A DNA stretch of 64,000 nt from NCBI RefSeq assembly GCF_907165205.1, contig NC_058193.1:32067521-32131520 (forward strand), given 5' to 3'. The translations under genes and the position numbers were made by a program. This document shows, piece after piece, positions 47,401-59,400 of the stretch (the stretch's first letter is position 1; each line of letters opens with the position of its first letter). This DNA is from Coccinella septempunctata. Taxonomy: Eukaryota > Arthropoda > Insecta > Coleoptera > Coccinellidae. Under the pieces are notes generated by a model that saw only the letters and a list, made by a program, of their open reading frames with translations, was not told the origin of the DNA and ran no database searches.

Positions 47401-50400
47401 TTTTCATTCCAAAAGGTATGAAATATTGTCTGCTGGTCATTAATCATTCTTGAATTTACTTGAATTAATCATATCGCATTCATTATTATCAGTATAAAAA
47501 TCAAGTCATATGATTTTATGAGTACAGCAGAGAATATTAGATTTATTCATCAATTCATAGAAAATATGCTCCATTTCGTAATATATAAAAAAATTCACTA
47601 TCGTAGGAAATAATAGTTACTATTGGAGGATATCTTCTTATTATTTCACTATAATTCAAAAAAGCCATCACCACTTAGATACTCACCGAAATTTTGGTCT
47701 GTCCCAAAGCTGGTGGCACGTCCAGATCCTTGGGTATCATCACATGACCAAAGTTGTGCCTGTATCTCACACACCAAACTGCTAGCCAATCCACGTCGTA
47801 CACTGTTAAAGATCCTGGTAGCTGAATTTCGATATCTTCACCCTGATACCCTCTGAGCACATCGAGAGAGCCCATTTCATTTGGAACCTTCCCAAAGTAT
47901 CGAAAAATTAGTGTTCAACTCATTAAGAAATACGAAAATCTTTTTGGAAATAGTCTTTATGGAAAACGCTGATATGAAAGTGTTGAAGAATTGAATCTGT
48001 TCATTCCAGGATGTTTTCTGAAGGTAATTTTGTTTTTCCAGGTGTGGCTATATCATTTTATCAGGGCTCAATGGGAAAAATGGTAAGGGAAACAAGTGTT
48101 TCTTTTGACCTCAAGAATCTACTGTTGATGTAGAACCCGTTGAATTTCAAGTCCAGTTGGATTGGAGTCGTTGCATTGAGTTTCTCTTGATTATTTCCAA
48201 AGACTCGATGATTTTTCGAAAAATATTGTGCACTTACCTTAATACCGTAGGGTGTGGGTTCTGACCCATTTCCAACCCAGAAATAGGCGTCTGGTCCTGC
48301 TCCGTCGTAGTGTAAATTGGGTATGTAAAAAGTCTTGGCATCTAAGATACTAATATTGTCAGATCTCAGTCCATGTGCCAGTCGTTTGAATTCTGGCAAC
48401 ACACGAGGTTTGGGAACCTCCAAATTAGGGGGTATGAAGACCTCCCCAAAGTCTACCTGAAAAAGAAAGGAAATTGCTGCTGAACTTCTTCAGTTTCGTT
48501 GTAATTTTACTCATGTTTATGAAGAGCTGCATGAGTTTTTGATATGATTATTAGGTATCAAAAAACAAAATCGTTATTTCGTAAGGAACATCAGACTTGA
48601 TGATGGAAACCACAGTGATGATCTTCATTCATTCATTGCTGTATCCCGTTACCGAGAATAAATCTACAAAAGACTCAAAAACAGAACTATCGGTGCGATC
48701 AAACTTATAATTTCTTAGGGCTACTCGCGACTGTGTGCCCTCCTGTGACTGAAGAGACCCAACCGTGACCAACAGATCCTTCCACACTCTGGGCTTGGAT
48801 AGTCACCATCCAGATCTGGCCGCCGCTGTATTCTTCTTGAGTCTCCATTATAACTGTGGACCAAAGACCTCCACTGTGACCCGTCTAACGCTAGTTGTTC
48901 CCAGTTATGATTGGCATAACTGATTTCATGGATTGATGGAGTATATCTTCAAACCGCTTAAACTGGCCTCCTGGTTTCCGTGCTCCCTCTGTGAATCCGC
49001 CATACAGAGCTATTTTGGGGAGTCTTGTGTCTTGCATCCTCAGAATGTGGCCGCTCCATCTGAGTCGGGCCCTCGTTACTTGAGTCTCAATTGTTGTACA
49101 ACTCGCGCGTTGCAAGACTTCTGCATTCGAAACTTTGTGGAACTATCTGATGTGCATAATCTGTCTTAGATGAGGTTGTTGCGTTTGTTCAAGCTGTTTA
49201 ATATGTCGTCTGTAGGGCGTCCAGCTTTCGCTTCCGTAAAGAAGCGTTGGGAAGACCACTGCTTTGTAAACAGCTGTCTTGGTCTTCAGATTGAGGTCGT
49301 GATTTTGAAACATTCTGTCCTTTAGCTTCCAGAATGCCCGTGATGCCGAATTGATACGTTTGTGTATTTCCGCGTCCAGGTTAGCCCTAGTATTTATGAA
49401 GCTTCCCAAGTATTTGAACTGCTCGACCTATTCTAGAGTTTCATCCTCCAGGCTAGACTGATATCTGTTTGAAGGCTTTCTGGCGGACTTTGATTTTGTT
49501 AATTACGATCTGAATAATGGTGGAATGGCTTCATCACACCATGTATAAGTCCACCAAAAACAGACAAACATTTTTAAGTTGAGATGGATCAATTGATATA
49601 AAAATTTAACAAAATACTCTTAAATGAGCTTTCGAAATGATGCGAAAGTTACCATGAAAGTCAACCGTTCTTCGTATCTTTTGGAATTGAGCCACTCATT
49701 TGGGGGTATATCAGAACTATGTCATTTATTTGTTGACCCAGAGGTACAGTTATTTGTGTTGTTTTTCTTCTTGGAGAGTTGAAGGCATGAATCAATTTGC
49801 AGTGCAATCAAAGAGAGACTCTTCGAAGACCTTCCAATTGAACATTGGAAGGATGCTTTCAAGGCCAGAGTTGGCATAAGCTTCTTTAGCTTTTTGTTGG
49901 GTCTTCCATAAGAGGGTAGAGTAAATTTGCTAGTTTCCTTAGATCTGATGAATATTACAAGTAGATATGTATCTTTCTTTAAGTAGCAGCTTTTTCAATA
50001 TGCAAGAACTCCTCCGTTTTGGTTTTGGGCAAGCATTCGAACTGCTCGACCTATAGTTTCATCCTCCAGGCTGATATCTGTTTGGAGGCTTTCTGGCGGA
50101 CTTACCAGGATTTGGTTTTGTTAGTTATGATCTGAATAATGGCGGAATGGGTCACACCCTGTAAAAGTCCACCAAAAACTGACAAGAACATACATTTCTT
50201 AGTAGACATGGATCAATTGACATAAAAATTCAACGAAATACTCTCAAATGAGCTTTCGAAATGGTGCGAAGGTTATCATGAAAGTCAACCGTTCTGCGTA
50301 TCTTTTGGAATTGAGCCACTCATTTGGGGAAATATCAGAAATATGTCATTTATTTGGTGGCCCATAGGTACAGTTATTTGGGTTGTTTTTCTTCTTGGAC

Positions 50401-53400
50401 AGTTGAAGGCATGAATCAATTTGCAGTGCAATCAAAGGAAGACTCCTCGAAAACCTTCCAATTGAACATTGGAAGGATGCTTTCAAGGCCAGAGTTGGCA
50501 TAAGCTTCTTTAGCTTATGTTGGGTTGAGTTGGGTCTTCCATAAGAGGAAGAGTATAGTAAATTTGCTAGTTTCCTTAGATCTGATGAATATTACAAGTA
50601 GATATGTATCTTTCCTTAAGTAGCAGCTTTTTCAATATGCAAGAACTCCTCCGTTTTGGTTTTGGGCAAGCATTCGAACTGCTCGACCTAGAGTTTCTTG
50701 GAGAGTTGAAGGCATGAATCAATTTGCAGTGCAATCAAAGAGAGACTCTTCGAAGACCTTCCAATTGAACATTTGAAGGATGCTTTCAAGGCCAGAGTTG
50801 GCTAAGCTTCTTCTTGGTGGGTCTACCATAAGGGAACAGTAAATTTGATAGTTTCCTTAGATCTAATGAATATTAAAAGTAGATATATATCTTTCCTGAA
50901 GTAGCAGCTCTTTTCACATGCAAGATCTCTAGAATTCAATTCGGTTGTGAGTGGATATCAAGATGGAATATCTTCTGGAGATAAATACAAGTTTTAAGGG
51001 AGAGATATGACTGATAGCACCCTCCTAGCGACCAAAATTACCTCCTTTTATCACGACAACAAAGAATTTTTATTGGGACCCCTTCGAGAGACGGTTACCT
51101 GGTGCGTAAACAGAATATTCTCGGCCCTGACCGACTCCGATAAATTAACCTGACCGTCGCAGCCATTTTGGGGGCGAAATGTCTGGAAATCCGAAAACGC
51201 TGGGACCAGAAAACGCCGAAATCGGCGTCCTCTCAAACATTCGCGCGCAGGTCGATACCGCCGACACTGTAACTCCGGTCCCGGGGCTTGGAGGCACCAC
51301 CCTTGAGGGGACAGCGTGTGTGGTTGGGGGTGGGGGATGAATAACTGTTAAACAGACCGCAGACGAGCCCTTTACGATTCGGAATTCCTCCCATGTCTCG
51401 CGGGAGCATTTTCAAACGGGATTTCGACTATTCAGGAGGTTTCGCCATAATCAGTTCGAATTAGTGACAGAACGACGTCATATTCACGGGGGATAATGCT
51501 GAGATTGAGGGTTTGAATCGCCTCCACAGCCCTGTGTTCGTCGTAGAACAGGGCAGTCCGAAAGAAACTTCATCCTTCGTCATGATTTGAGAATTCAATG
51601 AAATAATTCTTCTGAAACCAGAATTATATGATTTACATACCTAACATAGGTTATTTAACCATGACACTATCATAATAGCGCACCCTCATGGGTGAAGGTA
51701 AACTGAAATTGTTGGTACCGAACGACAAAATATACATTCGACTCGATGAATCGGAGAGCGCTGTGGAAAATCATGGGACGCCTTCTTAGAAGTGTGTAAA
51801 AGCCTTCACACCAACAACACCACCAGAATACAGCATAATGGCTCTACAACCGACCATTTCTTAACTAACTCTGGAATAAAACAAGGCTGCGTGTTAGCGC
51901 CTTTACTGTTCAATATTTTCGCCATAGCTGTCTCGATAATTGCTGACATGAGTATGCCTGTAAAAGGTGTTGGAATAAGATTCAGATTTGATAGAGGCCT
52001 ATTTAACCTGAAGCGCCTCAGAGCAAAAACCCGTTCAAAGTTTATCACGGAACTTCAATATGCAGACAACTGCGCACTTATAGCTAGCCGCCCAGAGGAT
52101 CTGCAAATAATGCTGGACACCTATAAACATATATACGAAGATTTAGGCCTTAGACTCAATATCGACAAAACCGAAATCCTTGTAAGTCCACCAGAAAGCT
52201 TTCAAACAGATATCAGCCTGGAGAATGAAACTCTAGAACAGATCGAGCAGTTCAAATACTTGGGAAGTTTCATAAATACTAGGGCTAACCTGGACACGGA
52301 AATACACAACCGTATCATTTCGGCATCACGGGCATTCTGGAAGCTAAAGGTCAGAGTGTTTCAAAATCCCTGAAATCAGTTAATGCCAATCATAACTGGG
52401 AACAACTAGCGTTGAACAGTTCACAGTGGAGGTCTTCGGTACAATGTTATAATGGAAACTCGAGAAGGATACAGCGGCGGCCAGATCTAGTTATATATAC
52501 TAAAAGAAAATGGAACATAGAATATTTATAAAAATGGTTGGAGGTTTCGCGTTACGGGCCGCCCGCAGGGCGCCCGACTTCATGAGGGTAGTTGGTGACT
52601 ATCCATTTTTGAACAAATTACTCGAAAACGGCTCATTATACGAGAAAATATGAGGAATACTTTTCATTAAACGTTCAAATATTCATCAAATAGCGTCCAA
52701 CTTAGTTTCAAAATTTGGGTTCTTCGAATTTTCGGTATTTTTATGGTACGTAATGGTCCAAATGAGAAAACTGGAACCCTTGGGTGATATCTTATGTTCG
52801 AAAAAGGTTCATAAAATAAATGAAAAACTATATTCCGAAATTCATTTCATTCGATAAAACCTTTTGTGAGATAGAACTAAAAATAACATTCTTTTATGGT
52901 TTTTCAACAGCCTGTATATTTTAAACCAAGCCGATTCGGAAAAAGTGGCAAAGGAAAAAAGTGTTTCTTTTGACCTCAAGAATCTACTACTAAAATATTT
53001 GTACGAGACAGAGACTCACCCTGTTTAAGGTGGGTAGCTATACCTTACGAACAACTCTTTTTATCAGAGCCGATTCGGAAAAAATGGTAAAGGACAAAGT
53101 GTTGATTTCGACCTCAAGAAGCTACTGTTGAAATAGTAGCAATCTACTCTGCTCCCAAATATCTATAGGAGGTAATGAAAGTTTCCAGAACGTTCAGAGC
53201 AATTACAGAGCAGGTACAAATCGAAGGATCGGTCGTTAAATAATAATATAGAAGAGCAAACATTCTATATCAACTTTCTATTTCTGCATGATGAAATCTA
53301 TATTCTTTGATGGCATCAAAAATACCATCTTCCCTCAGATTTCAAAAATGTTTTTCTTCTTTTTATGTTATATGCTATTTTAATTGTTTTTTTGTTTGTT

Positions 53401-56400
53401 TGTTTTAGTTAGCAACTAAAAGAGAAGAATTAGTTGTACACAAATTCAATAATGGGGAGTTATTGAGGTCAAGCTGGACGTGGAGTGAGACCTGCGTTAA
53501 CATATACTTTTCTCAAATTTATTTTAGCAGTCGGTTGGCCATGAAATAATTTTCTCAAGTTTTTGTAACTAGAACGGAGTAAGGTTGGCACTCATGAAAT
53601 GCCGTTGCCACAACTAATATCAATTTTTTATTACGAAAATGCCGTAAGTGATTGAAAAAAAGAAACAGAGTTTCAGGAAGTACTATATAGAATTTAGGTC
53701 CGCTCATTCATTTGAATATAATATAACTATATGAATATAACTATTTAGTTATACCCTGATATTCTAAAATCCACAATACGTCAGACGGTAGCGAAAATAT
53801 TCAATGTAAGAGAATTCATATAATTTTTCATCTGAATCTAAACGACTTATATTTCAGCTGTATATTTCCACAATCAGAAAGATTGTGAATGAAGAGGATG
53901 ACAAAGAATTTTCTTCTATTAGGAGACCCAAAAAAGTGGTGGCATTTGAGAATTTTATATTTGAGTGAATTGATGCCAAAAGTTTACTACAGGATTTTCG
54001 ATAAATGTCATCGCAGAATAAGTTCCCGAAAATTTACTTTTCTATTTTTTACTTGACTTGTCCTATACATTGTAAATGTCTTAAGGTAACAATAAATACC
54101 TAATTATTATTATTATATCAATGTATTAAGATGAACAGCCACAAATACGCATCAGTTGTCCTGTTAATTGTTTATTCATGTGTAATTTTTGTTTAAAGGT
54201 GAAGTTCATCTTGACTTAAAACTTCCTTTAATTCCTTTTGCTTATATTGATGCAAGATGATTTTTGTTGAAGAATTTAGCATTCTTGTAATTACCCAGCA
54301 AACACTGAAATGCAGTCACTGTACAAAAACTGTACTTCGTTGCTTCAATTGACTGCAGTTACGGTAATGCAGTAACTGCACCAAAAAGGACCGTATATGT
54401 CCAGGTGGACTTTGCAGTTACTGTACAGTACAAACTGCATTCGACATACAGCCACAGCTGCACTTCAAAAACAGCGATGGCATCGCAATCCACTGTACAG
54501 CAAGCTGCAATTCAAATGCAGCAGTGACGTGCTAAAACTGTACAGCAAGTTGTACTTTGAATGCAGTGGTCACTGCAAATACTGTACAGTTAGCTGTGTT
54601 TTATATGCAGTTTGTTCACGCAAGAACTGTACAGCAAGCTGTATTTTATATACAATAGACACTGTGCTCAAACTATACAGTAGCTGCACTTTAAATGTAG
54701 CAGTCACTGTGTAAAAACTATATCGAAACTTGCAATTACGAAACAATATTCTATTAGAGAAGTTTCCTAGTTATAAACAGTAAATCTATTCTGCAAATCA
54801 GAAATTTGCGGTAAGCGCAAAGGTGACTTCACGCTAATTGGGACATAGCCTACTCTTAGGGGTGGAGATTAATGAACCATAGGAGTTAGCTACGACAATC
54901 GTCGAGACAGCGTAGATCGTGCCTGCTATAAACGCTGGTTACATAGAGGACATGGAGTAATGCGTCGCCGGTGGCGCCATCGTTTGGCGTATGCTGCACC
55001 GCAATAGACGTGTATGCTACCCTGTGATCGCAACCGTCAAGAGCAGTGATGCCATCATTTGGCTAATTTTGGTACCACCATGGTGCGATGAAGTATTCTT
55101 CTATCATGGGTATAATCCATATTTTGGTAATGAACGGAGTCTTCAATTATTGAATTAAATCTGTTTATGAAATGTCTCTTTAACCTTCATAATCGAATTT
55201 TCAACTTCTTGAAGAAGGTATATGTTTAAGTTTTAGGAATTCGTATGAATTATTATTCTAGATTCTATTATTAACTCTATATCAAATACTCCATTTTTGA
55301 AATCAAGAATTGCAAATACAGAAACTGTGCAGTCACTGTATATCAAAAACTGCGTTTTGAAAATGCAGAATTATCAATACAGAAACTATGCAGTCACTGT
55401 ACATCAAAAACTGCGTTTTGAAAATGCAGAATTATCAATACAGAAACTATGCAGTCACTGTACATCAAAAACTGCGTTTTGAAAATGCAGAATTATCAAT
55501 ACAGAAACTATGCAGTCACTGTACATCACAAACTGCATTCTGAAAATGCAGAATTATGAATACAGAAACTATGCAGTCACTGTACATCAAAAACTGCGTT
55601 TTGAAAATGCAGAATTATCAATACAGAAACTATGCAGTCACTGTACATCACAAACTGCATTTTGAAAATGCAGAATTATGAATACAGAAACTGTGCAGTT
55701 ACTGTACATCAAAAACTGCCTTTTGAAAATGCAGAATTATCAATACAGAAACTGTGCAGTTTCAGTACAGCAATCTCTGTACTGCATTCTGGTGGCATTT
55801 GTAGTGCAGTATATGTACAGTTGCTGTATTTTGTGTTTGTTGGGTATCTGTTAATTCCTTCGAGAGATGCCCATTCCCAACCACTGCATCATGTGCTTTT
55901 CATCTTCGTGTTAATATTTTTGAAATCTACAACTGATGTAACGTATTCAAACTTCAGCCAAAGAAAATAACGAACATAAACTCTTCTCAAGCTAGTGCAT
56001 ATTATGATATTATACTGATCTCTTGTATTTTCCATGCAAAAAACTTAATTTGGTATGCCTTCAATCAGTTTGTATAAACTTCAATTATGTTCGTCACATA
56101 TTTTCCGAAGAGATTCGACATTGTGCTAAAATACGTAATAACAGAAACTTGTACGTAGAACGGGCAACATAGCGTTGATTTATAACCAAAAAATGTTTTG
56201 ACAATCGGCATAACCCCACATTTTCGTACTATACAGAGTGAAATGTGTCAAATTTCCATGGCCAACCGAGTGCTAAAATAAAAGTGAATGGAGTATACAT
56301 TTATTATTTTCCAAATTTTCTAAAATATTCAGCTTTTAACTTTCACCTTCTATAAGTAAAATATTGAATTGAACATTGAAACCAACTGAATTTCGGAGGT

Positions 56401-59400
56401 CTTCGTGGACCCCCAGAACCAACTCACTCACTTTCACAACTCTCAAATGAGTTTGTCCTTGTTTCCTGTCAGATGGCGCTAAAGACTCTATCCCTCACCA
56501 TAGTGACTACTGAATTCGAATAAAAGGCCATCAATCGTTCCATTTTCGTATGAGTTGTTTTGCTTTGAATTAATTTCAATTATTCTTCACCTAATTTAAT
56601 TTTGGAGGCGATGTCCATCTTATGATTATTCATATTTCCGAAAAAAAGGTTCGTTATATATGAATATTTCCGAATACAAATGTTTTCAAGAATGAAACCT
56701 CTTCATTCATTCCTTCCTGCAGGCACTCTCTGCCAACAATATAGTGCATGCTCACAACTACAGTTCAATTCATATGAAAATGATTAATGGGCCCCCCTGA
56801 TAGTAATAATGCCGAACTAATTAATAACAGAATATTTCGATGAACAGAATGGCATCTTCGTAACAGATTGGTGGGCGACACTGTCATAATTATCAGACTT
56901 AATTACTATTCCAATATCGCACCGTACTGAATGACTGAAACTATATATAGCTGTACCCAACTTGAATTACACCAGGATTCTAATTTCGAAATCCTTTGAA
57001 CTCTTCTATTCATTACACGGAGTTCAGCTTATCGATCGACTATAGTGTCCTCCCCCCATTGAACTTTTCGATATTAAATTTTTCTTTTGGCTATATACGA
57101 CGATGCTATGAAAATGAATGGAATGAACTCTCCCAATTTTCGTTGGCCTTTCAGTCTTCTCTTTGAAGCCGAGATTCTATAGATGCCGAATGCTTGTATC
57201 TTTCTCGATTTTTAGTTGCTTGAAAGTTTGTTTCTTTGATGATCTTTCCCTTATTTCAATGAATTTTGAGTTTCTACGAGGATATATTGCAAAATTCTTA
57301 GCCTACTATAGAACCAAACAAAATTTCAATGTCAAAATATTTTAATACTCAACATATTCTCCTCTTAATTGGATACATTTATTACAGCGAACCTGCAACG
57401 TTTCTAGATCTTTCAAAAAAAATGTTTCTTCTTGCTCTGCAAACCAGACCTCCACAGCTCCTATTACTTCCTCGATGGAAGAAAATTTACGCCCTTTTAA
57501 ACTTTTTTTCAGTTGGGGAAAGAGATGATAGTCGGATGAAGCCAAATCTGGTGAATAAGGGGGGTGTTCTAGTAATTCAAACCCTAAATCACGAATTTTT
57601 TGCATGGCAACATGAGATTTGTGTGCAGGGGCGTTATCCTGCAAAAACAAAACACATTTGGATAGCTTTCCGCATCTTTTCTCTTTAATTTTTTCCCGTA
57701 GAGTGATCAGTAATGTCGAATGGTAATCTCCGGTTATTGTTTTACCCTCATCCATAAAATCAATCATTATTAAATCCGTGGCAATCCCAAAAAACTGAGG
57801 CAAGAACTTTTCAAGCAGATTTTTGGACACGAAACTTCTAAGGTCTTGGATAACCAGAGTGTCACCATTCCATCGATTGTTGCTTTGTTTCTGGATCGTA
57901 GAAATGTACCCAAGTCTCATCCATAGTAACAATTCAGTTTGAGAAGTCTACATCGTTTTCAAATCTAGCACATCAGATCGAAGGCGATGCTTCTACCCTT
58001 GCACGCTTTTGGTCAACATTTGGTGATCCATTTTGCAGCAATTTCTCTCATGTCCACTCATATAGGTATCTCCGAAACTGTTGGTTTTCGGTCATCAATA
58101 AATATGGTTCAAACCACAGCAAATGAGTGATACTGACACCTCCTCTAAAGTTCACGTCTAATTTGGAAACACCCTGTATATATCCCTCAATGATATAATG
58201 TGATCTGATAAATAAACTTTTCACCGAAACTGTCTGTAGAAATTTTAGTTTCCACCTCCTAAATTTCTTAAAACCGCCACAGACAGTGACTGCCTATCAA
58301 TATAGCATCAAAATGTTTCGATGTTATTTCTCTTGCCATATTTTATAGGCTATGAACCTACTCAACAGAGGACGTTGCTTGTTTGACCGAAGGTTTTGAA
58401 ACCCTTTCAAAGACATAACAGTTCCAATTTAATGGTTCCATTTCATTCGTTCAATAAGCCGCTCATATCAATCTTCTTAGTAGAGTCCCAATGATACTTT
58501 TTCTTCGTGATACAAAACATCTTCCAAAGGAATATTGAGTTCCTTAGAGAAGGGAATAAATGGCTGCGTAATATTCCTATTCAAGGAATTCTCAGAGAAA
58601 TTGGAATAGAGAAGTTTCTATCAACAAAACAACGATATTTCATTGAATTTATATTCTTCTAAATGGATATTATAAGTTTTACGTATTTTGATTGTTCGGA
58701 ATTTTGCTAAGAAATGTTGAAAATGTGTAAAACCTGGGTAAAATTTATTACGAATGAAGATAAACATCCATGTTGGATGTTGGTAACAAAATCGAGAAAA
58801 ATAATGAACTAAACATATATGGATATGGTGTCTAACCAAATAATATCATAGAGACTCGAAGAAATTCAAGCATTTCAAATGATTAATTGATTTTTGAATA
58901 GACCAGTTGATTTCGTTCAGATTCAGACAGTCTCTGGAATTCTTTATGGGTACTTTCAGTTTTTCGTATAATGAGCAAGTTGATTCGATTAAATCAATTT
59001 ATTTTTAGGGGAGGGTAGCTACTTTCCTATCGGAATAATTCATGAGGTTGTGGAAATTCTATCCAGGAAGAAGCTTCTAGGGGTGATTTCGATGTAGCAC
59101 GAAAGAATGATGTATCAAACACCCTCACAACAAATGGACTCAGTTTAGCGTGACGTCAATGCGACACCAGTGCATAATGGACTCCACACATTAGTTGCTG
59201 AGAGTGATACGCTAAGGGGGACATAATAAAGGGTGGTTCCATTTGAGGGTGCGAGAAAAAACCGAATTTGAGTAACATATTCGCATTTATTTCGGATATT
59301 CATGAGAAATTTAGTTTGTAAAGTATCAAAGCGAGAGTTACACAGAGACGCATCGCTCAGAATATGGCGAACATTATTCCAGAATTAATTGAATAATGAG

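Larger units (their letters stand above)
53519..56282. mobile_element. TIR element with GTCGGTTGGCCATG ends, copy 2 (interrupted)
   Basis: Inverted ends TTATTTTAGCAGTCGG and CCGAGTGCTAAAATAA bound an element colinear with 43157-44334. Examples are the blocks at 53776-53810 versus 43394-43430, and the STIRKIVNEED-like remnant at 53870. It is split by a 1551-bp insertion at 54294-55844; without that it would be about 1.2 kb. No intact transposase is present. Confidence 0.85.

Noticed and set aside
55297..55970. Two ORFs across the 61-bp minisatellite
   Set aside because: The period is not a multiple of three, and the repeated peptides arise only because all frames of the unit lack stops over short distances.
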